NCBI RefSeq assembly: GCF_037893015.1
Contig: NC_133661.1
Span: forward strand, 222,326,975-222,390,974
Direction of reading: 5' to 3'
Source of the DNA: Macrotis lagotis
Lineage: Eukaryota; Chordata; Mammalia; Peramelemorphia; Peramelidae
Length of the DNA: 64,000 bases
The notes under the pieces are model-generated. The model made no database searches. It saw only the letters and a list, made by a program, of their open reading frames with translations, and was not told the origin of the DNA. Both the position numbers and the translations under genes were made by a program. This document shows, piece by piece, positions 40,819-53,890 of the stretch (its first letter is position 1; every line of letters begins with the position of its first letter).

Positions 40819-41239
40819 TTCCTACTATACTTTCTTTCCTTACCTCTGGTCTAAATAGAATCTATAATGTGTGTGGGGAGGGGATGTGGAAAGGAATCTG
40901 GTTCTTTGAGCTCTCTAGCTTATTGTTATCTCCTGGGCTGAGAAAAATGTGCTTTTTCCAAATGACAAATGTAGTTTATCATTGTAGTTTAGCTTGGGCA
41001 TGTCCATTCATAAAGGGCATATCTGTAGAATGTGTTTTGTTCTTGTGAACCTCTATCCCTATATCCATAGTTCTCAATGCAATTTTTAATCAAGTTGATT
41101 TTCTAGCTCTTAAAACATGGTTACTATGCATTTATTGGCATTAATTCTTCCCCTTTTATGATTGAGGAAACCAAGGTACCAAGCATGATATGACTCAATC
41201 ACAATCTCCTATCCAGCCTCCCAAGTCTTGTATCCATTC

Positions 41240-41470
41240 CATGAGAGACAGCATAAAGTAGAGGAATAAATTTGGTCCTGAGAATCAGAAGATTCAAGTA
41301 TAAGTATCATCTCTGTCCCTTACTAGATGCATGACCCTGGTCAAATCACTCCACTTTTGAGCCTCCTCTTCTGTAAGATAACTATGATGAGTGCAATATA
41401 TTTGCTTCCTCAAAGGAAAAGTTTTACTTCACAAATTCTAGAGTCATATAGAAACATGAGAGTGGCAATA
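41240..41470 (+). mobile_element. MIR-type SINE
   Basis: 'gtcctgagaatcagaagatt', 'gcatgaccctggtcaaatca', 'ctagagtcatatagaaacat'. Confidence 0.6.
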
Positions 41471-41849
41471 GTGATTATTATTAGATGATATGTATTGATT
41501 GAATTGATTTAATAAGTAGATTTTAAGTGCTAGGTTTAAGTTCTAGGGTCAGTGTTGTTCCCTCTGTACCATGTTAATGAAATCACTCAAATTAGCACCA
41601 AGTTATAGAGATGTACCCAAGTGTTGTACATCACATCAAATGTTTTATTATTTGAATTCCCAACCATCCAGGGGCATGCTGGAGCCAGCTTGTATCTGCT
41701 CAGGAGAGCCAATAGTTACATTTTCAGAAGAATATTTACAGAAGAAACATAACAAATCAAGACTTAAATAATTATTGACTTTTTAATTGTCTAAACTTAA
41801 AAAAGTAATGGAAAAAATCTTAATGATGCAAATTAATCTTAAAAGTGTG

Positions 41850-42073
41850 TTGTTTCTCATTCATTTTAGTCTTTGTGACCTATGTGGAGTTTTCTTGTCA
41901 AAGATACTGGAGTGGTTTGTCATTTCTTTCTTCTGCTCATTTTACAGATGAGGAAACTGAGGCAAAGAGATGAATGACTTACCCAGGATCATACATTTGA
42001 TAAGGGTTTGAGGTCTGATCTGAATTCAAGAAGTTGAGTTTTCTTGACTAGGCTTGTGCCACCTAGCTGCCCC
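41850..42073 (-). mobile_element. MAR1-type SINE
   Basis: 'aagatactggagtggtttgt', 'cagatgaggaaactgaggca', 'gccacctagctgccccagg'. Confidence 0.8.
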
Positions 42074-42232
42074 AGGAGTTTAGATTGTACTTTTCTCCTC
42101 AAAGCTGATTTGAATAAAGCCTCAATGCAACTTATTACTGATACTTTTCAGTGTACACTCATAATATGTCTGTTTTAAATAGAACTCATTTTAGAAAAAA
42201 GCTAAAGGCAGTAAAAGAGCCTAGGGCAATAT

Positions 42233-42430
42233 AGGGAGGCAGCTGAGTGGCTTAGTGGATGGAATTCTGGACCTGGAGTTGGAAGACTTGAATTCAAATT
42301 TGTATTCAGAAATTGGCAAGCTATTTGACTCTGAGTAAGTCACTTAACCTTTGTTTTCTTGGAGACAGCTAAGGGAGCTCATGAATAGAGCACTAGATCT
42401 GGTGTAAGGGAAGACCTGAGTTCAAATTTG
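42233..42430 (+). mobile_element. Two consecutive tRNA-derived SINE pieces
   Basis: First piece 42233-42355 ('ggaggcagctgagtggctta' to 'agtcacttaacctttg'). A second start follows at 42360 ('agacagctaagggagctcat' to 'gttcaaatttggcctcag'). Confidence 0.65.
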
Positions 42431-42692
42431 GCCTCAGAGTTCTTGGGTTTACCTGTCTATTGTAGACAGTTGATATTGATGGAGGCAGGGATGGTAGGCC
42501 TTTTCCACAGAGGTGTAATCCTCTTAATAATAGCTGTGGAGGATCAGGCTAGTAATAGGGCTCATGGTCCAGGGATTGGAAGTAGGGAACTGCAGGTCCA
42601 GGGGCTCTTGGACTTTATATTCTTCATCTAATAGTCTCATTTCTGACTTATTTTACAACCTTTCCCTTAATGAACTGCTTTGAAGGTATTGA

Positions 42693-42693
<1 letters not shown>

Positions 42694-42720
<27 letters not shown>
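42694..42720. repeat. (TG)n microsatellite
   Basis: About 13 TG units, continuing as interrupted TG/TA to about 42780. Confidence 0.85.
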
Positions 42721-42728
<8 letters not shown>

Positions 42729-43189
42729 AGCTGTGTTTGTGGGGGGGGATGTGTGTATGGGTATATGGTTGTGTGTGTGATCCTTCCAGGAATGCCTTTC
42801 TAGGAAACACTGAGTGAGATATTTTATGTGAAAGCATACAAAAGGGCAGTAGGGGTAGAGACATTGAACCATTTCCTTTAGTTGGAACCTTTCATCAAAT
42901 GCATCTCCTTTTGGCATCTGGAAGCCTTAAAAGATTTGGGGTTAAAAGCATCTGATAACAGATTTGGAGTGCTTTTGGAAACACACTTGAGGGCATGATA
43001 AGAACTAAGCATCCTGTTGAAACATTTCTGTCTCTCCTTACCTGGAAACATTTCAAGGGTCAGTTTTTGTTTGAAGAGTGTCAGGATTTACTACATTTTA
43101 AGACTGAAACTGCAGAGACCAATGTTCAAAAGAGAAAGAATGAACTGGAAGGGTATATTTTTTTCACCCTTACTCCTAGAGTTAGAGGA

Positions 43190-43360
43190 TAGCCTCAGAA
43201 GACCATCTAGGTCAACCTTCCCTCTCATTGTATTGATGAAGAAAGAGTTTCAGAGAAATTCTGACTGGCCTCTGATGCCTCAGACACATAGGTCAGACAG
43301 GTAGTCAGTTAGCAGAGTCAGGATTCACCTCAAATCCAGACCTTTCCATGCCACAGTGAT
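43190..43360 (-). mobile_element. MIR-type relic
   Basis: 'gaccatctaggtcaaccttc', 'agcagagtcaggattcacct'. Confidence 0.5.
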
Positions 43361-44469
43361 GGTGGTTCTGATTATTAGAACTGGAAAGGATAGGTTTTTG
43401 GATTTTTTTCTTCAATGATCTTGAAAGGTTGCATTCTGAAGTCAACTGATATTATGAAACAACTCCATTTCTAAGGCCAATTTATGCAGTGTTGATGGAG
43501 AATCATAAAATATCATAGCTGGAAGGGATCCTAGTCACTTTTTAAAGTGTGCCTATATGTGTATATTTCTTTGTGTTTTGACAGTCTGCTGATGTCTGTA
43601 GATTCCTCAAGTTAATACTAAATAAAATATACAAAATTACAAAGGAAACCCATTATATTGAGATATAGGTAACAATTTTTTAATTTCACATTAAAAAATT
43701 AATGGCACAAATTAAAAAAGCTTAATTCAGCCCTCTCATTTTACAAGTGAGCAACTGGAGTCCCAAAGAAGGGAAGTGACTTGTCCAAGATAAGACCTAA
43801 GTAGAAGAACCAAGACAGGGATAGCACCTCTCAAAAAAAAAGGTGATCAAGTTAACCTGAGAAGAAATATAGTTTAATTGATTCTAGAAAGTTGAAATGG
43901 TTAGGTTGTAATGGATATGTCTGTGAAGAATGGATGAACTTGGGTAAGGGTAAACTGAAAGGAGTGAATATAGAGGTGAGGGAGACTTGATCAAAAGTCA
44001 ACTTCTGACTTCTTATGCCTTCTGATTGGACTGGTTCCAGAGGATTTATAGCTTCTAAGCTAAAAGAAGCATTTGAGGGTGATCTCCTCATTTTAGAGCT
44101 GTAATATATGGAGTCCAGAAAGGCCAAGGGACTAATCAAAAGTCTCACAAATAGGTCAGAGTTGGAATTTGAAGCCAGGCCCTGTTAATCTAGAGTCAAT
44201 TGTCTTTCTGTTGCTCACTCAGAAAGTCCTGGTTGGGGACAGCAAATGTTAGACCATAGTCCAGGCCAGTTCTCTGTCAGTTGTTCCATGAAAGCAAAGG
44301 CTTTTGTAGGAGAGGAGGGAGAGTGACCTGAACTTTGAAGGAAGGAGAATTATTTCAACTAAAATTGGGCAATTCTAGCTTAGAAAGTGCCATGTTTGGT
44401 GGGGCATTCCATGCCATTCTCTTTGATTACATATCATATTTCATCTCAAGAAAGGTATCACATGGACAC

Positions 44470-44650
44470 TTTGAAGATCATAGACCATAGCATTCAGAAC
44501 TGGAAGGCACCTCAGAGATTAGGGCCAATTCTATTATTTTACAGAGCAGAGAACTGAAATCCAATGAGTGGAATGATTTGCTAGGATTATATGACTAGTA
44601 AGGGCAAAAGTAGAGATATGGATCTAGGTCTTTTGAATCCTAATTTACTA
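44470..44650 (-). mobile_element. MIR-type SINE
   Basis: 'cagaactggaaggcacctca', 'ttttacagagcagagaactg', 'tatatgactagtaagggcaa'. Confidence 0.6.
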
Positions 44651-44789
44651 CAAAATCTCTTAATTTGGAGGATTTTAAATGGCAGTATTTCCATAAGAAC
44701 CATCATGGAGAACATATTTTCCCCCATCAGATGAATTGAGGGACTATGTAGTCATTTTTTTCTTTTTTTCAGTTTTAATTAGGATAAAA

Positions 44790-45100
44790 TCAATTACAAG
44801 TCAAAAGACAAGGGCCCTAGTCCTGACTCTGTCACTGATTTGCTATATGAGCTTGAGAAGTTAATTTCCTTTCCTCATTTCTCTAATGTATGAAATTAAA
44901 AGAGGTAGAGAGGTAAGATGGCATTTAGAAAAGGGGATTTGGATCAAAAGGTAGAAGTTTGAGTCTCTTCTTTGCTTCTGATGACTTTGAGTGATTTGGG
45001 GCAAGTTGGTTAAGTGCTCTAATTCTGTTTCCTTATCTGTAAAATAAGGTGAAGATTGGAGTAGACCATTCTAAGATTCCTTCCAATTCTAAATCTTATT
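44790..45100 (+). mobile_element. Two MIR-type relics in tandem
   Basis: First 'gtcctgactctgtcactgat' (about 44800-44905). Second 'gtagaagtttgagtctcttc' to 'ttccttatctgtaaaataag' (about 44930-45100). Confidence 0.5.
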
Positions 45101-45179
45101 TTTTTTTATATCCCATTTCTAAATCTTACCACAACTAGATGATCTCTTCACCTTTCAAACTAACATTCTGTAGTTCCAA

Positions 45180-45330
45180 ATAAACTGGAAGTCAGGAGAC
45201 CCAGGTTTTCATCCTGTGTGATCTTCCTCTCTTTGGGTCTCCATTTTCTCATCAGTAAAATGAATCTGGACTCTCTGGCCTCCAGTCTCTCCTCCCTGCT
45301 CTCTAACAATCTATGGTTCCAACTCAAAGT
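45180..45330 (+). mobile_element. MIR-type relic
   Basis: 'ctggaagtcaggagacccag', 'cattttctcatcagtaaaat', 'tctctggcctccagtctctc'. Confidence 0.5.
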
Positions 45331-45999
45331 GATAGAAATCACAAGTTTCCTCCTCCGAAACTTAGGCAGGTGCCTCTCTGATGTGTGTGAAGCTCCTGTC
45401 CATTACAGCAGTGAAAGCATCCGCGTGGGTTGGATTTCTTAGTATGTTTCTAATACCGATTTGTTTGCAATCAAAAGTTTTTTGCCTTATCCAAACTATC
45501 AGTGCCATCTGCTAGCAATCTCCCCAGCTTACAGGCCCATCTGCCAACCACCAACTTACAGATTCCCTGCTCCAGCTACCATGTTGCATCCCTCCCTTGA
45601 TTCAGAGAGCTCCCACTCTGTTTGCTTCAGAACCTTGAGAAGCATTTCTCACAAAGCTAAAAATGGAAATCATTAAATATTACCATGTGTTGTCTAAGGT
45701 GGACCAGATCCAGACTTGAGTCAATCGAGTACTATTAGAAAAGTAAAACAGTGGAAGGAGGATCTTTTATTAAGTCATCGCCCATTATTAATTAAATTGG
45801 CTGCTCAAGCATGATATTCTGCGTATTTGAAGTGTGAAGTATATTTGAAGTATGAAAAATAAATGGGCTAGGATAATTTGCCGGTCCTGATGAAAGAACA
45901 GATGCTGTCTTTCGAAATCAAAGGAATGAAGATTATTGGAAAGCCTGGAGATTCAGAAGAATAGCTGTGGTCTGGGTAAGAGCTCATTGCTGATAGTGA

Positions 46000-46101
46000 A
46001 TCATTTAGCATTTTTAAGCACCTACTAAGTAGACACTGTTCTAGGTTTCTGGGAATACAGAGGTGAAAACAAAACAGCTTTTGCCCTCAAGGAACCTGTA
46101 T
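46000..46101 (+). mobile_element. Ancient LINE/SINE relic with 'aagcacctactaag' motif
   Basis: 'aagcacctactaagtagaca', 'tttctgggaatacagaggtg', 'gccctcaaggaacctgta'. Same relic type at 50590-50690. Class uncertain (L2/CR1-like). Confidence 0.4.
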
Positions 46102-46159
46102 AGGGTGTTCCAAAAGCTCTTAAAGCTTAAGACTGTACTAATTCTTTTGGGACAGCTTG
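46102..46159. mobile_element. Mini palindromic element, mariner-MITE-like
   Basis: The left arm gggtgttccaaaag (46103-46116) is complementary with a few mismatches to cttttgggacagctt (46144-46158). Loop of 27 bp. Resembles the short TIR-only mariner derivatives of mammals. Confidence 0.45.
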
Positions 46160-46214
46160 TTTTTCTATTGGGGAGAACAGGTACATGTATAAGGAAATAC
46201 AAAATTTATGCAAA

Positions 46215-46620
46215 ATAAATTTAAAAAGTTCAGGAGGACACTAGCAACTGGAAATGTTCTGCTTTATGTAGGAGGGGGCACTTGAGCTGTGCTCTGAAGG
46301 AAGTCAGAGATTCTAAGAGGAGAATTCAAGGAGGGAGGGCATTCCAACCTTGGAAGAGAGCCCTTGTGTTTGCATTTTTTAAATGGGGTTAGGAGGCCAT
46401 GTTGGCTTCATCACAGAGTGAGAAAAAAGAAATAATATATCAGAACCCTAGAAGGAGAGAGATTGGAGTTGGTGTTAAAAGACTTTAAATGCCAAACAGA
46501 GAAATTTCTGTTTTCATAGAGGCAATGGGTAGCCACAGTAGCTTTTTAAGCAGGGGAGTGATAATGATCAGGACCGTGATTTGGCAGCAGTGTGCAAAAG
46601 GGATTGGACAAAGGGAAAGA
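46215..46620 (+). mobile_element. Ancient unclassified repeat, same family as 24020-24790
   Basis: 'gagctgtgctctgaaggaag', 'agggagggcattccaacctt', 'gactttaaatgccaaacaga', 'ataatgatcaggaccgtgat', 'ggcagcagtgtgcaaaaggg'. Confidence 0.45.
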
Positions 46621-46669
46621 CCTGAGGTCCTCAAACATTGATGACACAGCATTCTTGGTGTTGCCTTAT

Positions 46670-46905
46670 AAATAGTTATTGTTCAGTTGTTTCAGTTGGG
46701 TTCAACTCTTCAAGACTTCATTTGGGGTTTTTTCCAGTAAAAATATCAGAGTATTTTGCCATTTCTTTCTCCAGCTAATTTTACAGATTAGGAAACTGAG
46801 GCAGAGTTGAGTGACTTGCTCAGGTCACACAACTAGTGAACTCAGGAAGGTGAGTCTTCCTGACTTCAAGTCTGTTTCTCTATGTACTGAGCCACCTTAC
46901 TTCCC
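46670..46905 (-). mobile_element. MAR1-type SINE
   Basis: 'gttattgttcagttgtttca', 'ttttgccatttctttctcca', 'aggtcacacaactagtgaac'. Confidence 0.8.
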
Positions 46906-47308
46906 TGCTCCTGAAAGAAACTGGGGATTAAAAAAATAGTAATTTATCTAGAATTATTATGGGAAGAGGAAAAAAAAGCCTCGCTAAGAAATAGCAGAAT
47001 CATTCCCAGTACCTGGAGGAATGCTTACTAGCAACCAGTGCATCTTACTCATTGACTATCCAGGGGTAAAAAGAAAACAAACATCTCCTCAGATCGATGC
47101 TGCACAAGTGTGAATAATTAGGCTTTAGGGACTTAGTGAAGAGTTCAGTTCTCAGCCAGTGGAGAAGTCTCAGAGCTACAAACTGAATCAGATTGCTTTG
47201 ATGCTTGGGAGATGGAAAGTGAATTTGGTCCTGTGGGTGAGGTGGTCCATGTGGCTAGCCTGCTAAATTAGGTTATGGAGATGTGTGTGAAGCCAGCTAA
47301 TTTGAGTT

Positions 47309-48236
47309 TTTTTTATTTTTTTAACCCCAATTACATGAAAAAACGATTTTTAACATTCATTTTTAAAAATTTTGAATTCCACATTCTTAACTTCCCTTTC
47401 CCTCCTCCCTTTGAGAAGGCAACCAATTTGATATAGGTTATAAATGAACAGTCATGCAAAACATATTTCCATACTAGTCATGTTGCAGACAGACCCAAAC
47501 CCCCCCCCCAAAATCCAACAACAAAAAGAAATATAAAGTTTAAAACAATGTGCTTTAATCTGCATTCAGACTTCATCAGTTTTTTTCTGTTTTTGTCATA
47601 ATTCTTCCTGCAATGTCTTGATCATAGTATAACTGAGAATAGCTAAGTTGTTCACAATTGATCATTGTACAGTATTGCTGTTACTGTGTACAACATTCTT
47701 CTGGTTCTGTTCATTTCACTTTGCATCAGTTCATGTAAATCTTTCTAGATTTTTCTGAGAGTATCCTGCTCATCATTTCTTACAGCATACAATAATATTC
47801 CATCAGAATTATATACCACAACTTATTCAGCCATTCCCCAGGGGGGGTAGACATCCACTCAATTTCAATTTTTTTTAACACCACAAAAACCATTGCTGCA
47901 ATGAATTTTGTACATAGTGGTATTTTACCTTTTTTTTTAATCTCTTTAGAATAGACATAGTAGTTGTATTTCTGGGTCAAGGTATGCTTGGTTTTTTAGC
48001 CTTTTGGGCATAATTCCATATGAGTTCCATAATGCTCTCCAGAATGGTTGAACCAATTTAAAATCAAATGATGGTGTCTCAGTTTTCTCCTATCTCCTCC
48101 AACATTAGTCTTTTTCTTTTTTCTGTCATATTATCCAATCTGATAGTTGTGGGATGATAACTCAGAGATGATTTAATTTGCATTTCTCTAATCAATAGTG
48201 ATTTAGAGCATTTTTTCTTATATCTACAGATAATAA
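47309..48236 (-). mobile_element. 5'-truncated L1: ORF2 C-terminus and 3' end
   Basis: Read on the minus strand, ORF2p C-terminal remnants include 'FIAAMVFVVLKKIEIEWMST' and GEWLNKLWYIILMEYYC (about 47900-47790), the L1 tail motif. A 3' UTR and an A-rich end (about 47325-47309) follow. TSD ctaatttgagtt at 47297-47308 and 48237-48248. A frameshift separates the upstream part (48236-47981). Confidence 0.8.
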
Positions 48237-48348
48237 CTAATTTGAGTTCTTATTCCTGGAAAATAAATTTTGTTTCCTAGTCATTTTTAATTCATTTCAG
48301 TGCAGAGAGTTTTCAACATTACAAAGAGACCTAGTAGGTTATATAATT

Positions 48349-48537
48349 TAGGGTGTCAAACTCAAATAAAAAATGAGGGCCACTAGTCCATACATAAGGA
48401 TCCTTTCATATTAGTTTTAAAATGTAATGTTATCTGTATTTTATTATATTTTTATTTATATTTGTCAAATATTTCCTAATTAATCTGGTTCAGACTGCAC
48501 TTGAGAGTATTGTGGTTTCCCATGTTTGATACCCCTG
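48349..48537. mobile_element. hAT-type MITE
   Basis: Terminal inverted repeats gggtgtcaaactc (48351-48363) and gtttgatacccctg (48524-48537). The interior has 'gggccactagtccatacata' and 'tctggttcagactgcact'. Non-autonomous hAT/Charlie-like. Confidence 0.6.
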
Positions 48538-50589
48538 ATGTAGCCCATCACTATAATAAATACTTTATATTGATATTTGAGGAAATTTAGTAACCAATAC
48601 CCTAAATTACGTAAAAATAGTCAAGCAAGAATTCCAACTTAGGTACTATTTAGTCATCAATCAATGAGCATTTACTAAACATCTCTGTGCTAATCAATCA
48701 AAAAAAATTATCAAGCACTTACGATGTACACAAGGTTAAAGTATCATTTCTGACTCAGATTGACTGTGTGATCCCAGGCAGGTCAGCTCTCCAAGACTAA
48801 ATTGCAGAGTGGTTTCTAACCTACCCTGATAGTCATTTTCCTCTTCTGGGAGTCCTTCAATCAATGAAATCATGGTTCAACTCCATCCCTACTTTGTTCC
48901 AGGCAATATGTTGGCATATAATAAAAAAAAATAGGAAAAGTCTGACTCTCTAGTTGTTTTTTCTTACTGTATTGTGCCATCTCTTATGAAGAGCTCTAGG
49001 GATTTTCACATAAGCCAGTGGTTTTTCTTCTTTCCTTGTGAAATAGGGAAGAACAGGCATCTTTGTTTCCTTTTTTTTAAAAAAAACAGATGTACTCAGA
49101 GGTTCAAATGTTTGCCCAGGCTCACCTGGGGTAGATTGTGGCCTAGAACATTGACTTCTCAACTAGACCCATGTTCTAACATGTGGTACCTGGGGTTCAG
49201 CATTGCCCACAACACTCCCAAGTGTGGTCCAAACTGGATTAAGATGTAGTTCCTATCCGATTTTAATGTGAAGATGTGATAATAAAAAGAAAAAATGAAT
49301 ATCAACACATGTGGTTTGACTTTCAGAGTCAATATGCAGTTTTCAGGGATCCTCATGTTTGGTTTAATGGCCCTAGATTTTATTTGAAATGAACACCTCT
49401 ACTCTAGCCTTGTAGAAGATGCTGTTTTCTTGTGTAGGTGTGAGGAAAACTTCTGGAAAGAAAAAAACAACAACCAGAAGCCAGCAGGAATCTTTTGTGT
49501 CCTGTAAGATGGTGACACACAAAACTCAGAAACCCATGGCAGCCTTCCCTTTAGCTTCTCTGTGTTACTGTAAAAACTCTTGAGTTCCATTTTCTCCCAT
49601 AAAGTGAAGATTTGCTTTTCCTCCAAGCCTGAAGAGCAAGCACTTACCTTTGTGAGGTGCAAAGAATAAAAGCTCTTGTCTCTGATATTGAAATCAACCA
49701 CTTAAAAAAATTAACCCTCTCATTATATAGAACCACAGTATCCTGGGTCAGGAAGAAGGTTCACTTGTTTTATAGAAATCTCTACACATTATTTCATCTT
49801 TCCAGTTAGATGGAAAGCCATTGAAGTCCAGGCAATATCTTCTGCAAAGTTAAATAAAATACCAACTCAAGTCAACAAGTCAACTGTGAAGTGCTGGAGA
49901 TAAATACATTTCTGGTGAATCTGGTCAGCCTAGTTTTGTGATTTCCATCTCCATCTTCATTCAGCAGCATTTGAGTAGAAGCAGTGGATGGTTGAGGCAG
50001 GTCAAGACAAGGTTGGAGCTACAACAGGAGCACAGGGACTTCAGAGCAAAGGGCAGTGTAGAGTTGAACTGGGTCACCAAGGAGCAAGATGGAAAGGAAG
50101 AGGGAGGATAGCCAGCACAGAGGTAATAGTTTAGGAAAGAACTGAGGGCAAGAAGGATTGGAAATCTTGGTAAGGACAAAAAAATAGGTTCTGGCCTATG
50201 CAAGGATGAGGATGATGTGGAATGACAATGGATTGTGATCAAATCAAAAAATTTCAGAGTTCATGAGCATGCAAGTGTGTATTTGTAGGTGAGGGCACCT
50301 CTGTAGAAGTGGAATGAAAGAGTAGGTCATGGGAAATGAGTAAGCTAAATTAATACAGTTATTAATATGAACAGTTCTATGTACAAAACCTGTGACCTTA
50401 AACAACTCTCTTGACTTTTCTGGATCCATAAAATGAAGGAATTGGATTATATCCATAGTATTTTTTTTAAACTTTTTTGTATCATGGAAACAAAGTCTTT
50501 GACAATCTGGTAAGGATTTTGAACCCCTTCTCAGGATAATAAATAAATTAAATACATAGTATTAGAAAGGTAACCATTTATATTGAAAT

Positions 50590-50690
50590 ACAGTTATTAA
50601 CCAATCAATTAGCCAGGCACTGTGCTAAACTCAGAGGATACAAAAGAAGACAAAAGACAGTCTCTTCCAATATCCTGAGGGAACTCACAG
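50590..50690 (+). mobile_element. Ancient relic as at 46000-46101
   Basis: 'ccaggcactgtgctaaactc', 'gaggatacaaaagaagacaa', 'tgagggaactcacagtctaa'. Confidence 0.4.
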
Positions 50691-51119
50691 TCTAATGAAT
50701 CAAAATAAATTTTTTTTAAAGTTCACAGGCCCCATGATAAGAACCCTTAGACTAAACAATCTTTCTCTAAAGTGACTTCCAGCTCTAAATTTTATATATT
50801 AAAATCATGTTCAGATGTGAAATGATTTCATTCTATAAACAAATTAAATTGTGTACACACTGTGTGACCATGGGCAAGTTGGTTAACTGGTCAATGTTTC
50901 AGAAAGCTCTCTGACTATAATTGAAAAGCAACTTGTCTATTTAGTGGGAGGAGTTTCCACATTGACACATTCCCCCTTTCCATATTCCCCCCAATATTAG
51001 AAAAGAAAAGTAAAAGGACCCATATAATTCAAAGAGATAAAAATCTAATTTGATTTTACTATCATAAATTGCCTCCTAAAATAACTCATCTATAGAGCTG
51101 TAAGGGCAACAATAACCTT

Positions 51120-52490
51120 GCAAGAGAGGTAGTAGGATGTTTAGCTATGAAAAAGTTGAGATTCAGGAAAGGTGAATAACTTTTTCCATAATTTCCCATA
51201 TGTTTAGTAAGTGTAAGAGATAGGTCTTGAGCCCCAAGTTTTCTGACTTCAACTCTATTTATTCTTTACCCCCAACCCCTTTCTTTTGTTTTGACTAGAA
51301 TGAACCATCTAATTTTATTGGTAAGCAACTTACTTTACCAAATGCAGTTTGAGACTTAGAATTTTAAGCACGTGTGCCTGGAGATTAAGAGATTTGTCCA
51401 GGATCACCCAGTCTAGTATATCTCAGAGGTTTTATGTTGTCCTTCTATTATATCTTGCAGCCTAAAAATTCTCCATTTTGGTTCTCATATCTGTGGGAAA
51501 TAGAATGTGCAAATATTATTATCCCCCATTTAACAAATCAGGAAAATTGAGGCTTAGATGGAGTGATATCAAATTTCCATTGCTAATAAATAGTGAAACT
51601 GGACTCAAATCCAGGCCATAAGCTTTTACCACATTATATGGCCTTTCATAGGGCAACTCATTGCCTTCATTTTGGAAGGCAGAAAGGAAATAAATGTTCA
51701 TTCAGCCCTTACGTGCCAGGAATTTTTTTTTAATTTTTAATTTTTTGAAAGGGGAAAACACTTCCTAGTCACTAACTTAGGTTTCTTGTGTTAATGATCA
51801 AAATTCATTTCTTCTTGGTCTCTTTTCAGTGGACTTTGTCAATATCTTCAGTATAAGAATTTGAAGTAGGAGTTGAAGAGAGTAGAATAAAGATATGGAC
51901 TTGATTTGTAATTTCCAGATGATGTAACTCTCTATGTCAGGGCTGATAGGTCCACTTCTCTTACCTTATTAAAAGAGTTCTCTGGAAGTTGTTACTTTTC
52001 CAAGATCATACAGTCCAATAAGCAGCAGAGGTTAGATGTGAACCCAAGTCTTTCTGACTTAAAGCCCTCAACCTCTATCTACCCTACCACTCTGGTCAGC
52101 TTGACTTGAATACCATTATTCAGTAATAACCTACATCTGAGCCCTAGCTTTATTACTAATTTCCAGGGGAGTCATAGGTAAAAACCAAGATCTCCATTTT
52201 CTTATTCATAAGAACCTGTCTAGCTTCCTAGGATCATAGAAATTATTCTAGAAGGGAAGAGGTTGTCAAACCCTGGAATTGGACTTAAATTCAAGTGTAT
52301 GCCTTCCTCTATATCATGATGTCTTTAATTTAGTAATGCATTGATATTCTATAGCCTTGGATTTTTAAAAAAGAGGAAACTGAGGCCCAGAAAAGAAAGT
52401 AACTTGCCCAGAATTCCACAGTAATAAAAATTAAAGGCTAAATTCAAACTCAGGTCCATTTATTGCTAGAGACAATGGCTTTTCCACTAC
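51120..52490 (-). mobile_element. Cluster of four minus-strand MIR relics
   Basis: Relics at about 51120-51270, 51495-51625, 51970-52090 and 52370-52490. Each has a decayed 'gaaactgaggc' / 'cacagctagtaag' / 'ttgaactcaggtc' series. Sequence between them is unassigned. Confidence 0.5.
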
Positions 52491-53058
52491 TACGATGTGG
52501 TGAAGTGAGGGCATATGAAACAAGGCAATTTGTGATGTGTTCAATATTCCATAAATATAAGATGGTAGCCTTCCTGCTAAATAACTCCATTCTTTATAAC
52601 CTTTAATAATACTATATCCTTTCTGAGCCTCTTCTTAGAATTTTCTCCTTTCCTTTTGACTTGTGTAACCCAAGACTTATTTGGGTCCCTCTTTAGGAAG
52701 AGTACATCCAGGGCTTAACATAGAAGAGGGTTGTTTCTTTTGATTTCATACTTTAGTATGCACTGCTCCCTTTTAAACCACAGGGGTCAATTGTCATCTA
52801 TTATGACCTCTGGATCTACATATGCTTCCCCTAAAACACAAATACTCCATCCTCATTATATTTATAGATACCACCTTCTACATTATGGAAGCCAAATTTA
52901 TTACACATTTCATAGCAGCAAGATATTAAGTTCCTACACAATTTCAGGGTCACAGATCCACTGTCTAGCACTTTTATTTAAGGCTTTCTATTCCTGTTTA
53001 AAAATGTAATTTTAATGGCCAAGTTTACTCCTTAAAAAGAGATAAGAAAAGACACTGA

Positions 53059-53209
53059 GGGGTGGCTAAGTGGCACAGTGGATAGAGTACCGGCCTTGGA
53101 GTCAGGAATACCTGGGTTCAAATTTAACCTCAAACACTTAATAATTACCTAGCTGTGTGGTCTTGGGCAAGCCACTTAACCCCATTGCCTTGAAAAATCT
53201 AAAAAAGAA
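53059..53209 (+). mobile_element. WSINE-type SINE
   Basis: Full-length plus-strand copy ending 'cattgccttgaaaaatctaa'; TSD aaaagacactga at 53047-53058 and 53210-53221. Confidence 0.9.
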
Positions 53210-53519
53210 AAAAGACACTGAAGTGGAGGATTATGGTTATGGAAAATTGCATTTACTCAGTTAATGTGTTGTTTTTTTGCAAATACTTTCCCCTGCCTTT
53301 GTTATAAGGGATGGCCCTCTGGAAATAGAGGATTATGTTCCAAAATGAAAATTATGTAAAGGCAAAGAATATTAATACATTTTTAAAATTCATGTAAAAT
53401 ACTGATAAGAATAATGAAAAATTAATGAAATTGGAAGTAGATTTTATTTTGTAATTAGGACAGGGCCTTGGCTATAAGCAGACCTTAAGTTATTGTTTCT
53501 TTCTTGACAAAGGTGGGGA

Positions 53520-53890
53520 AATTTCCTCTCACAGAGACAAGTTCAGCAATTTATAGATGGTTTGTTGGAGAGAGTAAGGCTCACTCACTGAAGATCACAG
53601 AAAAGCTGGTATGTGTCAGAAGCAGGACATTGACGCAAGACATCCTGATTTCAAGGCCAGGTCCACACCTACTCTACATTTATCCTTGAATGTATTTGAT
53701 TTCCAATTTCCAAATTCCAATTCTTCTACTTATTAGTGCCATAACCTTGAACAAGTCATTAAATTCTCAGAGCTTCATCTTCATTTTTATATGTAAAATG
53801 GGCATATAAAAATAATATTTTCTCAGAAGTCCTCATTTACTGGTTGTGAGGATCAATTGAGAATATGAATATAATCTACTCAAATGTCAA
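53520..53890. mobile_element. Two MIR relics in opposite orientation
   Basis: Minus-strand remnant 53520-53680, then a plus-strand copy about 53700-53890 with 'gtgccataaccttgaacaag' and 'tatgtaaaatgggcatataa'. Confidence 0.45.

Noticed and set aside
42648..42917. 89-residue minus-strand frame with a Thr-His run
   Set aside because: The run is the translated (TG)n microsatellite.
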